From positions 15,918,568 to 15,982,567 of the forward strand of contig CM033400.1 of NCBI GenBank assembly GCA_019426215.1: a stretch of DNA of 64,000 nucleotides, in the 5' to 3' direction. The DNA comes from Buddleja alternifolia. Lineage: Eukaryota; Streptophyta; Magnoliopsida; Lamiales; Scrophulariaceae. Shown here in pieces: positions 47,381 to 57,328 of the stretch. The stretch's first letter is position 1. Each line of letters opens with the position of its first letter. A model generated the notes under the pieces. It saw only the letters and a program-made list of their open reading frames with translations, ran no database searches and was not told where the DNA came from. A program made the position numbers and the translations under genes.

Positions 47381-48933
47381 TGTTGGTACCAAGTGGCATA
47401 CGAAAGGGTCTAGAAGGGGGGGGGGGGGGGGGTTGAATAGACCCTTAAGTCTTTTTCGACTTAAAAAAGATTTCGTATTAAACGTATTTGGACGCTTGAA
47501 ATGATAGGCGCTTGAAGTGTCTAACGCTTCACTTTAGCGTTCACATAAGATATTTGAGACTTTGTGAAGCGTCTAATGAAGACTGTTTTATAAAGTTAAC
47601 TTAGATTTCAGGAATTGAATACTTTGACCTTGTAGGTTAAGCGTTCAGTTCTTTTAATCAGGGTTAGCACAGCGGAATGATTTTGGAGTCTTCTCTTTGA
47701 AAGTTTTAGCGTCACAAGATGTTTCTTAGTTGCTTAGCTTTTGATTGTGTTTTACTTATGCAATGATATGATAGATGAATGAAATGACTGAAAAGTAAAT
47801 AACACAATATTTGTAAGGTTCGTTGGGTGGTGTAATCCCAACTACGTCCTTCTTCTCCTTTGCACTTGGAGGCAATCCACTAAAATGATTCTCAAAGAAT
47901 CACACAGAATCTTCTACAAATTAGGGAGAGATGGATGTCGATGACTTGAGCTCCTTGATCACACAGATTTCTGCTTCAAATCACTTCAACCCTCTTGCTT
48001 CTTTCACCCAGAAATGATGCAAGTATCCAACTTCGACTTCACACAGATCGCGAGGCTTGGATGGGATTTTCTAAAAGGTTTGTTTGATTTTGATGAAGTT
48101 CAAACAACTTGGTAATATCTCAGTAGGAATCTGGTTTCTTCAAAAAGAATGTTTGAGATATTTGTTGACTGTCTCAGGAATATAAGAAAAGCAAGTAGGA
48201 TGTTTCTTGAATTTTCTGGCTTTTCTGAGAGTTTAAGGAATGAGATTTTAATGCAACAGCAATTTGGCTTGATAAAATTGTTCTCCCATGTATTTTGTTT
48301 GTTGTTGAAGTCCTATTTATAGGTATTCTTGGAGAAAGTGTCCGTTTGACACATGCACTGGCGCGTGTCTCTCACTTTCGCGAGTGAACAGCTTTTGTCC
48401 TTTTTCCTGAAAATCTGCTGCACGAAAGTTGGTGCTGCAGTCTGAGATAGTTGACAGTCCAATAGGGTGGCTTCTCCGTACGTCTGACATTACTTATCAT
48501 ATTAAATGCTCTTATCAACATTTAATGCATTTGAAATTAATACCCGTTGGTATTTAATGCTTTGAGAATATTTGCATTAAACTCCTTCTGGACTTAGAAG
48601 TAAATTCAGGTGAAATCACTTCTGTCCCATAAGGTAACGCTTGATATAGCTGGCCAAAGTGGACGCTTGGAGACTGTATCTATCTTCTGAGATCAGGCGC
48701 TTGAGTCTTCGAACTTTACCACTGATAAACTCACTCAGAAATCATCAGACGCTCAGCCTAAGACTATTTTGCCTAACACTCTAAAGTAAGATAACAAAGC
48801 CTAATAAATCTATTACAAGTCTAACGCTTCAAAGCCTATACAAGTTTTCTACGAAAATAAACTTACAACTTTTTTGGGGTCTAACAAAAACTTAATTGTC
48901 ATCATCAAAACTTCTAACATGAAATTCCTAACA
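47381..48933 (-). repeat. B 3' LTR
   Basis: 1553 bp. The minus strand runs TGTTAGGAATTTC to CCAACA (plus strand TGTTGG at 47381). It includes a G17 tract (47416-47432). Minus-strand TATA candidate TATAAATA at 48314-48321. Confidence 0.93.
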
Positions 48934-49169
48934 ATTTCCCCCTTTTTGATGATGGCAATACTTACTCTTTTATAGTTCAAGAGTTAGACAGCCAAAAGTA
49001 AAAGTTAGCTTTGATCAGTAGACGTTAGTTAAAGTTAGTTACGCTTCAACGAGATGTTTCAGCAAGAGAAAAATGCATTTCATATTTATCGAGAATTACA
49101 AGCATTTTTACAGCTGAATATTTAAAGATATAAGAGACAAGAATATAGATAATGTAAAATCAGAAAGCT
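48934..49169 (-). promoter_or_regulatory. B polypurine tract and 3' leader to LTR
   Basis: Next to the LTR the minus strand reads ATCAAAAAGGGGGAAAT, the plus-strand DNA primer. The remaining 200 bp to the end of the third ORF are AT-rich without features. Confidence 0.8.
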
Positions 49170-50585
49170 TTAATGACTTGGTCTAACTCTGTATCGCTTG
49201 GGCATTTCAGCTCGGATAGCTTCAGTCAGATTGTCTTCCAAGATCATCATTGCTTCATGATCTTTGTTGATGATAAGCTTGTTTTCTTCTTGTTGTCTCT
49301 TCTTGAATATTGTAAAATGATTATCCCAGTCAGTTGGGTCGATACCAATGTACCTTAGGCAGATTCGAAAAGCTTGGCTAAAATCAGTCATCTTCCTTTC
49401 TTCAGCTAAGATCTGTGGATCTGTAGGTTCTGAAATGGATGTTCTCTGAAGAGGAATGTCAAACTGTTCAAGCAGTGCTCTTGTAGGAATTGGTAGGTTT
49501 GGATATAACGCTCTAGGAGGTTCCCTTAGCGTACTACTGGGCGCTCCGGATGAACTTTGTTTCAGAGCAGTTATCCAAGACGGGAGATTAAGCGCAGACT
49601 GAGAAGGAGGCACTTGACGCTTAGGAGACGGAGGATCTTCAACTTTTGAACTGGACGCTTTCCGCTTTTCTCCTTTCTTCTTCTCTTCCCCCTTATTGCC
49701 ATCATCAGATTTTAAGAAGTGGTTTGTGAGTACACTTACTTGATGAGCAATCTGAGATAAGGAATCTGTGATGTCATCCAGACGCTTGTCGAAGCGTTCC
49801 TGCATAACAAGAAGCTTAGCGCTGGTGGCGTCATTCACAGAGATCTCAAGGGTTGCAAGGCGCTTTTCAAGTTCTTCTTTCATGGCAAGTTGGGTTGCGT
49901 GGGCAGCATCCTGCATTTCTTGAAAGTCTTGTTTGCACTCACCAACTGCCGCTTGAGCTGAACTACGCATATGAGCAATCTGAGCGCTCATTACGTGAGT
50001 TTCAATCTTTGCCAGGTCTTCCTTAATCCAATGGAGAGTCTTCACTTTGAGTAGCTTGAGCGCTAATTGTCTCCAAAACAGATTTAAGCAGGGGACCGAA
50101 GGCTTGACTCTCATCTGATTGAACCGCTTGAGGAGCTGGTCGCTTGAACCGTGATGAGTGTTTGAGAGAGTCAAAAGGAACTTGATAGGCTGGATCAAAA
50201 ACAATACCTCGAATATCCAGGGAAGGATCTTCAGCACTATCAATGGTAGCATGTTCAGGAGCGTCAGGAATACTGGTATCTGCAGATTTGAACGCTTCAG
50301 ATGTCTCAGCAGGCGCTTCCTCAAGCGTTGACTCAGGTTGGCGAAAGTCAGTGAATTGGAAGTTCCAGCTTGCTGAGTCGGCATAAGAGGTGGATGTAGA
50401 ATCCAAGAGTTCAATGAGTCTGGTCCTGGACATACAAGTACCGGAGATAAATGTGCGAAGAGGACTATCAATGGCCCTGATGTACATTGGACCAATGATA
50501 TCCAGCACATGATCTGGGAAAACTTTGGACGGCGCTTGAGCGATGGAGAATAGTGAATCTGTGCAGTGAGTTCTGGAAAATCCAA
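49170..50585 (-). CDS. B third ORF, C-terminal segment (coiled coil)
   Basis: This frame (471 codons) is the same as that of the N-terminal segment 51648-53273. Only its last part, from about 50080 down, looks like real protein; the upstream half is the shadow of the middle segment. The real part has a heptad-rich coiled coil (EELEKRLATLE, then RFDKRLDDITDSLSQIAHQV), a basic cluster (EKKKGEKRKASSSK), a Pro/Ser-rich stretch, and a C-terminal helix-rich end. No membrane segment is seen. SIRE-type elements are known for an extra 3' ORF often called env-like, but nothing here shows an envelope. Confidence 0.6.
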   Translation of the reverse strand: MDFPELTAQIHYSPSLKRRPKFSQIMCWISLVQCTSGPLIVLFAHLSPVLVCPGPDSLNSWILHPPLMPTQQAGTSNSLTFANLSQRLRKRLLRHLKRSNLQIPVFLTLLNMLPLIVLKILPWIFEVLFLIQPIKFLLTLSNTHHGSSDQLLKRFNQMRVKPSVPCLNLFWRQLALKLLKVKTLHWIKEDLAKIETHVMSAQIAHMRSSAQAAVGECKQDFQEMQDAAHATQLAMKEELEKRLATLEISVNDATSAKLLVMQERFDKRLDDITDSLSQIAHQVSVLTNHFLKSDDGNKGEEKKKGEKRKASSSKVEDPPSPKRQVPPSQSALNLPSWITALKQSSSGAPSSTLREPPRALYPNLPIPTRALLEQFDIPLQRTSISEPTDPQILAEERKMTDFSQAFRICLRYIGIDPTDWDNHFTIFKKRQQEENKLIINKDHEAMMILEDNLTEAIRAEMPKRYRVRPSH

Positions 50586-51579
50586 TCAAGCAATCTGAGG
50601 GAAGAGATGCAGGACGTCGATGTGTAGGCACACAGTCCGCATAGTACTCTTCAAGATACGGATAAATGGCTTGAGCGAGCTCTTGATTCCTTTCAAGCAG
50701 AGAGAGAACATACTCATAGTGATTGAGTACCTCACTGCGAATGGAAGGGAGCAGTGGATATCCTTTGAATGAATTGATCACTGAGCCGTTCCAAGATCTG
50801 AGATTGGCAGTGAAGATTTTATCAAAGAGAGATACGGGAGATAGAATCTTTACCATCAGATTGAAGTTTTCTTCACAGTGGCTTGGAGCAAGATTTAAGC
50901 ACCGTTCACCAACTGTACCACTGGAAGACGCTTGAGCATTAAACCGAAGAGGGGTGAGGGATACTCTCTGAAGTTCTTGACGTAGACATTGTTCTATTTG
51001 ATGTCTAATAATTGGGAGCTTGAGAACAGGTCCGAGTCTTTGTTGACGCTTCAGGAGGCAATACTTGGCGAATTGACGCTTCTTGTCATGCATGCCTATG
51101 CCGAAAAGATGGGGAGCTTGGACTAACTCTGGGAAGGTGTATTTATGTCCCATGTACGCTTCAACCCAATTTACTTCATTTATACAGAAGTCTGTGCCAG
51201 CAGTCACCATAGCACGAATGCCTTCAAGATGAATATCTCTTATGGCTTCAAAGCGGTGCTTATCAGGCTGATAGTTGGCATTCCAGACGCTGTCAAAGTA
51301 AGCATCAGCTTCAGTCTGGAGCAGATCGGTCAACGATTCAAGGCGCTCACCAGCATGAATCTCTTTATTTTTCCATAGACTAAGAGGACGGACCGATGCA
51401 AGATTTTCAGCGCTGTGAGCCGTCTGTGGGAAATGTGTGTAACCTTCTCTGTTCAAGACTGACTCTGAGGGATTGAGAAAGCTAGGACGGAGAGGATCAT
51501 ACACACGAACAGTGTAATCCCTTAGCGCGAACCCAGTTGGTCTGCTGTGGCCATTATCAAGATAGTAAGCCACATCCAC
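50023..51579 (-). CDS. B third ORF, middle segment
   Basis: 518 codons from the first Met, but the frame is open upstream to 51687, overlapping the N-terminal segment by 40 nt in the -1 frame. I recognise no named domain. The segment is rich in Leu/Arg/Tyr helical blocks (FAKYCLLKRQQRLGPVL, YEYVLSLLERNQELAQAIY), then becomes acidic and Pro/Ser-rich (about residues 410-518). It ends at a TAA where the next segment, one frame over, continues plausibly. Probably one protein with its neighbours, broken by two single-base shifts. Confidence 0.6.
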   Translation of the reverse strand: MDVAYYLDNGHSRPTGFALRDYTVRVYDPLRPSFLNPSESVLNREGYTHFPQTAHSAENLASVRPLSLWKNKEIHAGERLESLTDLLQTEADAYFDSVWNANYQPDKHRFEAIRDIHLEGIRAMVTAGTDFCINEVNWVEAYMGHKYTFPELVQAPHLFGIGMHDKKRQFAKYCLLKRQQRLGPVLKLPIIRHQIEQCLRQELQRVSLTPLRFNAQASSSGTVGERCLNLAPSHCEENFNLMVKILSPVSLFDKIFTANLRSWNGSVINSFKGYPLLPSIRSEVLNHYEYVLSLLERNQELAQAIYPYLEEYYADCVPTHRRPASLPSDCLIGFSRTHCTDSLFSIAQAPSKVFPDHVLDIIGPMYIRAIDSPLRTFISGTCMSRTRLIELLDSTSTSYADSASWNFQFTDFRQPESTLEEAPAETSEAFKSADTSIPDAPEHATIDSAEDPSLDIRGIVFDPAYQVPFDSLKHSSRFKRPAPQAVQSDESQAFGPLLKSVLETISAQATQSEDSPLD

Positions 51580-51647
51580 GGCACATCTAGGAGGTCTGTC
51601 TCCTGGTCTGTCTAGAACGGTTGCTTTGATTTCGCTGTCAAAGTCAA

Positions 51648-53273
51648 TCAGTCTTGCAGCGTCAGCTTCTGCAGCAATATATCTTTCTTATTATATCCTG
51701 CAGGAATGAAATCTTCGTCGAGCGCTGGGGGCATATAGTTAATTGAATGATCAATTGTCTTCAGCGGATCGAGTTGAAAGAAGTGACGAGGAGCTGTAAC
51801 GTCTTCAGCAGCGCTCTGACCTTCTGAACGTGCCTCTGTTAAAGTAGCAGGTTCCTCAGGTTCAATTGCAGCTACTTCAGCGGCAACATCTTGAGCGATA
51901 GCTACGACTCCAGTCAGGTCAACATCCAACAGAACATCTGTGGACACTTCAGCAGCAGCTGGAACTATAGCTGAAAAACAAGAGCCATCCTCTATAAGAG
52001 CAGGATCTTCTACAGATGTAGGAATAGAAATGCTGTGGGAAGAAATAAACTTACCCTGAGAACTAAGCTCAACAGCAGTTTCTGGAGCGCTTGGCTCAAC
52101 AGCAACATCTTGAGCGCTTGGCTCAACAATAACTTGAGCGCTTGGCTCAACTGTCTCAGGCTCTTCAGGAGTAGCTTGACGCTTGCTAGTCCTGGAACGC
52201 TTAAAGATTTTCTTAATGTTGACTCCTTCAACTAGTTTAGCCGGAGGAGCGGGAGGATCAGCAGCTGGTTCTTCAAAGTCTATTTGCTTAATGATCCCTT
52301 CCAGCTTTCGTCTTTTGAGAGGCAACTTGTCCTCGGCATCCTCATCAGTTTCCTCATCAATCTTTTGAGAGGGGACGGCAATTTTAACTTTTGGTTTTCT
52401 GGGGGCTCTCTTCTTCGTTGCTGCTGGACGCTTCACAGCTTCCTCTGGCACTGGTCTCTCCGCCTTTTGAGCAAGCAGTTGGCGTTCTTCCAGCCGCTCA
52501 GATAGGGGTCTAGCCGCACCACTAACTTTTGGAGGATTGAACATATTGGTCAGAATCCTTTTTCCCAACAACTTGGACTTATTCAACGGAAGTCCAGACG
52601 AGTACACACAATTCGATTTAAACAAGATGTCACTCAGGATGAGTCCATAAGGCTTATTTGAAGCGCTTAGACTGTCCCGAAACCGTCCAAAGATGTACTC
52701 ACTCCAGTTGATTTTGATGTTGAAGAGTATAGCAACCATCATCTGAAATTGAACAGGATTTACCTTATCAAAGGTTCCCACGCGGCATTCTATGATCTTG
52801 CTGCAGAAATCAGCCAATAACCGGTATTTGGACACCAGGTCTTTCTTCTCGAAGTACTGAGTGTAAGGAACGTCGTCGTACGCACTCATGATTGCCCATG
52901 CTTCCTTAATTTGTTTCAACGTAACAGAATCCAATGCCTCACCCTCATTAGGCAAATTGAAGTTCTTGGCAATGGTGGAAGCAGATAGGATGAATTCCTT
53001 TGGAGACTCCTTCTTGGAGAAGGGAATTTGACAAGAGATGGACTTCTTGTCCTCTGAAAGTGTAGCAGTCTTCCAGAAAGTTTCAACTTCAGTGGGAAAC
53101 ATATAAGAGTATTGGGTTAAGAAGGGTTTGAGCCCAGCTTTGACGACCATGTCCATTATATCCGTCAGGTTGATCTGAGTTTGTTCATATAGAAATTTCC
53201 AGTCGACAACAAGACCTTCAGTTACCTTGATGGTAATTTCAGCAGAAGTAGATGATGATTTCTTTGGTGCCAT
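51648..53273 (-). CDS. B third ORF, N-terminal segment with nuclear-localisation motifs
   Basis: 541 codons starting MAPKKSSS. A globular, helix-rich domain spans about residues 20-245 (KYRLLADFCSKII, FQMMVAILFNIKINWSEYIF). It resembles the domain of plant retrotransposon-associated 'putative transposon protein' ORFs, as far as I can judge without a search. A basic linker follows with KRPAATKKRAPRKPK (281-295), nearly the nucleoplasmin bipartite nuclear signal, plus KRRK (320-323) and KKIFKRSRTSKR (354-365). Next is a Pro/Glu/Ala-rich tail with VEPSAQ-type repeats (about 375-405). No signal peptide or membrane span. It starts 783 bp after the pol stop. Confidence 0.7.
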   Translation of the reverse strand: MAPKKSSSTSAEITIKVTEGLVVDWKFLYEQTQINLTDIMDMVVKAGLKPFLTQYSYMFPTEVETFWKTATLSEDKKSISCQIPFSKKESPKEFILSASTIAKNFNLPNEGEALDSVTLKQIKEAWAIMSAYDDVPYTQYFEKKDLVSKYRLLADFCSKIIECRVGTFDKVNPVQFQMMVAILFNIKINWSEYIFGRFRDSLSASNKPYGLILSDILFKSNCVYSSGLPLNKSKLLGKRILTNMFNPPKVSGAARPLSERLEERQLLAQKAERPVPEEAVKRPAATKKRAPRKPKVKIAVPSQKIDEETDEDAEDKLPLKRRKLEGIIKQIDFEEPAADPPAPPAKLVEGVNIKKIFKRSRTSKRQATPEEPETVEPSAQVIVEPSAQDVAVEPSAPETAVELSSQGKFISSHSISIPTSVEDPALIEDGSCFSAIVPAAAEVSTDVLLDVDLTGVVAIAQDVAAEVAAIEPEEPATLTEARSEGQSAAEDVTAPRHFFQLDPLKTIDHSINYMPPALDEDFIPAGYNKKDILLQKLTLQD

Positions 53274-54056
53274 TTTTTGAAAGAAGAAGATGGACCGAGA
53301 TTTTTCTGTTGTTTTGAGAGAGAGATAAAGAGAGATTTGCAGATATGCTTGAGTAGAAAGTAATTACTTTTTCTGCAGAGTTTGTGTTTTAAATGACACA
53401 GTAAAGAGTTTTGAAACTTGTGTTATGTAGTCTTAGTAGGATTTAAACACGTGTAATAACTGTTGAATCTTAGCCATAAATTTATTAACTGCGGACGCGA
53501 GTTTTGTGTAAAAGAGAGAAGTTACATTTGGTAATTCTCACATATAAAGATTTGACATCCGAGTTAAAAAAATTAACGTTTGATATTTTCAGAGTGTAAC
53601 ACACGCGCATGTTTGTACACTGACACGTACACAAATACGGGCTATCTCTGAACCGTCATTTTTTAAAAAATTTGAGTACCCGCCAGTTTGATGTGATAGA
53701 GGCGTGTGAGTAGAGTACAAAATAGACCTTTGAGTCTACCCACGACCTTGAAAGAAGTTTGAAAACTTTATGCATGGCTTGTAACGAAAATATTTTATAA
53801 ATTTTTGATAAACTATTCAGCGCTTAGCTGATATAATGGACGCTTGAAGTCAAAAGTCTTTTCAATATTTTGAGCATTCAATATTTTATGCAAACATAGA
53901 ACTGAGTGTTGATGATTATGCATCTGAAATTTTTTTTTATCATTGACGCTTTCAGTTATGATCAAGTAAAAAATTTTTTTTTAAAGAATATTGTGAGATA
54001 TAACTTAAGTGGATTCCCCCTAAATTATATGCCTAATAAAATATGATGCTTCATGA
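53274..54056 (-). other. B noncoding gap between pol and third ORF
   Basis: 783 bp, AT-rich, no ORF. If the third ORF is expressed it needs its own RNA or a splice acceptor here. I saw no decisive signal. Confidence 0.5.
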
Positions 54057-57000
54057 TCAAGCGTTTAAATCAATCATACCTAGTTCACTTCTCAAAGTGA
54101 GAAAACGTTGTTCATTGAGTGCTTTGGTGAAGATATCTGCCAGTTGTTTGTTAGTTCCAATGAAGTGCATGGAGATATCTTTCTTTTGAACGTGGTCACG
54201 AAGGAAATGGTATCTAATGTCAATGTGTTTGGTTCTTGAATGAAGAACAGGGTTTTGAGTCATGGCTAAAGCGCTTTGGTTATCACAATGAATGGGAGTT
54301 GGTCCTAAGATTGTTCCGTAATCTCTAAGTTGTTGCCTCATCCATAGAACTTGTGCACAACAACTTCCTGCAGCTACATACTCAGCTTCGGCTGTGGAGG
54401 TAGCTATGGATTGTTGTTTCTTGCTATGCCATGAAACTAACCTATCACCTAAGAATTGACAAGTACCACTAGTGCTTTTACGATCTATTTTGCAACCTGC
54501 AAAATCTGCATCTGAGTAACCGATTAGTTCAAAAGGAGAATCCCTGGGATACCATAAGCCCACATGTTGTGTGCCTTTTAGGTATTTAAGGATTTTCTTG
54601 GCAGCAGTCAAGTGTGACTCTTTAGGATCAGCTTGGAATCGTGCACACATACATACCGAAAACATAATATCAGGTCTACTGGCAGTGAGATAAAGAAGTG
54701 ATCCTATGATACCTCTATAATTAGTGATATCAACTTTCTTTCCACTTTCATCTTTATCTAACTTAAGCGTTTGGCTCATTGGAATTTTTGAATATGATGC
54801 ATTTTCCATACCAAATTTCTTAATCATATCTCGTGTATATTTAGCTTGGTTGATAAATATGCCATTAGGGAGTTGTTTAACTTGTAGTCCTAAGAAGAAA
54901 GTTAATTCACCCATCATGCTCATTTCAAATTGTTCTTGCATCATTTTCGAAAATTTCTCACACAGACGCTTATTAGTAGAACCAAATATAATGTCATCAA
55001 CGTAAATTTGAACTAAGAGAATATCTTCATCATTGGTAATTTTAAATAACGTTGTGTCAACGCTGCCTTTTGAAAAACCTTTACCAATAAGAAAGATAGA
55101 GAGAGTGTCATACCATGCTCGAGGTGCTTGCTTAAGCCCATAAAGTGCTTTTTCTAGCTTGTAAACCATACCCTTACCATGATTGTTGATGAATCCTGGT
55201 GGTTGCTCCACATACACTTCTTCTTGGAGTTTACCATTCAGGAAGGCACTCTTTACGTCCATTTGAAATACTGTAAACTTGTTAAACGCTGCGTACGCTA
55301 GAAACATGCGGATTGCTTCAAGACGAGCAACAGGAGCGTAAGTCTCATCAAAGTCAATGCCCTCCTCTTGGCAGTATCCTTGAGCTACGAGTCTGGCCTT
55401 GTTTCTTACAACAATGCCGTCCTCATCCATCTTGTTTCTATATACCCATCTAGTTCCAATAACTCCTTGATGAGTTGGTCTTGGTACTAGCATCCAAACT
55501 TTATTTCGCTCAAACTGATTGAGCTCTTCTTGCATAGCTTCAATCCAACTTGGATCACTTAACGCTTCATCCACTTTCTTAGGTTCCATTTGAGATAGAA
55601 AGCTTGCGAACATAGCCTCATTAAATGTAGCGGCTCTAGTTCTAACTGGTGCTTCAATATCTCCAATGATTTGCTCAGGTGGATGGTCACGTAACCATAG
55701 TCTATCTGTTTGGAAGGGGTTTTGAGAATGAACAGGCGCTTGAGAATCATTCGCTTGACCATTCTCCTGCGTTGGCGCTTCAAGTTCACGATTCCTTCTT
55801 TGCTCTTGATGATCATTCTCTTCATGATCATCCGTATTTCTTACATGATAATTTAGATTGATTTCACGAGTATTCTTAGGAGGAGGCACTGAGATCTCAT
55901 CATCATCGTCAGTATCTTCATCAATAGTAATTTTGGACGCTTGATGACATAGATCTTCAACTCCTACATCATTTACATTTACCTTACTCGGCTCTTGGTT
56001 AGCATCATCAAACACAACATGAATAGATTCCTCAACCTTCGATTTGATCTTATTGAGAATGCGAAAATTCTTTCCATTTTTGGCGTAGCCTAGAAAGATT
56101 CCTTCATCCGCTTTAGGATCAAAAGTCTTTAGGCTTTGGGATCCATTATTATGGATAAAACATTTAGAACCAAAGACGTGAAAGTATGAAATATTTGGCT
56201 TACGTCCCTTCCACAGTTCATATGGAGTTTTTCCATGCTGTTTGTTGATCATGCATCGATTTTGAGTGTAACAAGCAGTGTTGATCGCTTCGGCCCAAAA
56301 TCTAGGAGCAAGCTTGGATTCAGCTAACATAGTCCTAGCGGCTTCCTTAAGCGTTCGGTTCCGGCGCTCAGCAACACCATTTTGTTGGGGAGTTCTGGGA
56401 GCTGAATACTCATGATGTATTCCATTTTCTGCACAAAACTTCTCAACAACCTTGTTAGTAAACTCAGTACCGTGATCGCTTCTTATTCTTGCAACCTTAA
56501 GATTTTTCAATGTTTGAAGTTGCCGAATAAGCGCTGTTAACTTGTCACATGTTTCATCTTTGGATGAAAGAAATTCCACCCAAGTAAATCTAGAGAAATC
56601 GTCTACTACCACTAAAGTATACTTTTTACCGCTTACACTGATTGTTTGAACAGGTCCAAACAAATCCATGTGAAGTAGTTCAAGTATTCTAGAAGTAGAT
56701 AGATGAGGTTTTCTCTTGAAAGATGATTTAACTTGTTTACCCATTTGACAAGCGTCACAGAGGCGATCCTTATGAAATGGTCCATTTGGCAATCCCTCTA
56801 CAAGATTTTGACTTATAAGCTGAGAGATTGTCTTAAAGTTGAGGTGATTCATTTTTCTATGCCATAACCAACCCATTTTAGATTCATTTTTAGCAACAAA
56901 GCATGTTGGGTTGTTATCAAGTGTTGAACCCCAATCTACCAAATATACGTTGTTATTCCTTTTTCCTTTTAGTTTAGTAGATTTAGTCTTAGCGTCGTTT

Positions 57001-57296
57001 ATATAGCAATAGTCACTTGAGAATATGACTTCAAAGCCTTTATCGCAGAATTGACTTATGCTTAATAAATTGTGCTTTAGACCCTCAACAAAATAAACAT
57101 CACTTATCATGATGTTCCCCCTATGCACAGTACCTATACCTTTGGTTTTACCTTTGGAGTTATCACCAAATACAACCTGAGGACCATTGGCAGCTTGATA
57201 GTTGATCAGAAGATCTTTGGAACCTGTCATGTGCCTTGACGATCCACTATCAAAATACCAAACAGATGTATTGACTTTAGCTCTAGGTACCTGCAA
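54057..57296 (-). CDS. pol: Copia polyprotein: protease, integrase, RT, RNase H
   Basis: A 1079-codon frame, intact. Protease D16-S-G. Integrase zinc motif H146/H151/C180/C183 and catalytic D211, D274, E310. An acidic/Pro-rich linker (about 455-530). RT with D680 (FQMDVKSAF) and YVDD (D767, D768). RNase H with D929, E970/E972 and D1005, ending [21 protein letters not shown]. Integrase before RT defines Copia. No ATG opens the frame: a TGA immediately precedes the TTG codon at 57296, and the first Met is the one in the protease motif (RHMTG). Pol must therefore be reached from gag. Gag and pol are in different frames, separated by the 38-nt spacer 57291-57328. All catalytic residues are present. 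Confidence 0.93.
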   Translation of the reverse strand: MQVPRAKVNTSVWYFDSGSSRHMTGSKDLLINYQAANGPQVVFGDNSKGKTKGIGTVHRGNIMISDVYFVEGLKHNLLSISQFCDKGFEVIFSSDYCYINDAKTKSTKLKGKRNNNVYLVDWGSTLDNNPTCFVAKNESKMGWLWHRKMNHLNFKTISQLISQNLVEGLPNGPFHKDRLCDACQMGKQVKSSFKRKPHLSTSRILELLHMDLFGPVQTISVSGKKYTLVVVDDFSRFTWVEFLSSKDETCDKLTALIRQLQTLKNLKVARIRSDHGTEFTNKVVEKFCAENGIHHEYSAPRTPQQNGVAERRNRTLKEAARTMLAESKLAPRFWAEAINTACYTQNRCMINKQHGKTPYELWKGRKPNISYFHVFGSKCFIHNNGSQSLKTFDPKADEGIFLGYAKNGKNFRILNKIKSKVEESIHVVFDDANQEPSKVNVNDVGVEDLCHQASKITIDEDTDDDDEISVPPPKNTREINLNYHVRNTDDHEENDHQEQRRNRELEAPTQENGQANDSQAPVHSQNPFQTDRLWLRDHPPEQIIGDIEAPVRTRAATFNEAMFASFLSQMEPKKVDEALSDPSWIEAMQEELNQFERNKVWMLVPRPTHQGVIGTRWVYRNKMDEDGIVVRNKARLVAQGYCQEEGIDFDETYAPVARLEAIRMFLAYAAFNKFTVFQMDVKSAFLNGKLQEEVYVEQPPGFINNHGKGMVYKLEKALYGLKQAPRAWYDTLSIFLIGKGFSKGSVDTTLFKITNDEDILLVQIYVDDIIFGSTNKRLCEKFSKMMQEQFEMSMMGELTFFLGLQVKQLPNGIFINQAKYTRDMIKKFGMENASYSKIPMSQTLKLDKDESGKKVDITNYRGIIGSLLYLTASRPDIMFSVCMCARFQADPKESHLTAAKKILKYLKGTQHVGLWYPRDSPFELIGYSDADFAGCKIDRKSTSGTCQFLGDRLVSWHSKKQQSIATSTAEAEYVAAGSCCAQVLWMRQQLRDYGTILGPTPIHCDNQSALAMTQNPVLHSRTKHIDIRYHFLRDHVQKKDISMHFIGTNKQLADIFTKALNEQRFLTLRSELGMIDLNA

Positions 57297-57328
57297 TCAA
57301 AAGGGAAGTTCTATTTCTGTTTAGGTAC
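57291..57328 (-). other. 38-nt gag-pol spacer with GT...AG ends and flanking direct repeats
   Basis: On the minus strand the spacer starts GTACCTAAAC and ends CCCTTTTGATTGCAG, then GTACCTAG follows, so GGTACCTA-type repeats flank it. It contains the gag stop codon (TAG). Removing exactly 38 nt fuses Gag ...QQW to VPRAK of pol in frame. The pyrimidine tract and CAG end look like a splice acceptor, but 38 nt is shorter than known plant introns. Acceptor use with a distant donor, or ribosome bypassing, are alternatives. Element A keeps the same length and ends. Confidence 0.6.

Noticed and set aside
49170..53273. Envelope glycoprotein
   Set aside because: Position after pol suggests 'env-like', but no signal peptide, transmembrane span or cleavage site is visible, and nuclear-type basic motifs are present.
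54724..55005. Plus-strand ORFs inside B pol and gag (also 57807-58022, 58761-59147)
   Set aside because: Antisense frames of the intact gag/pol; no independent motifs.
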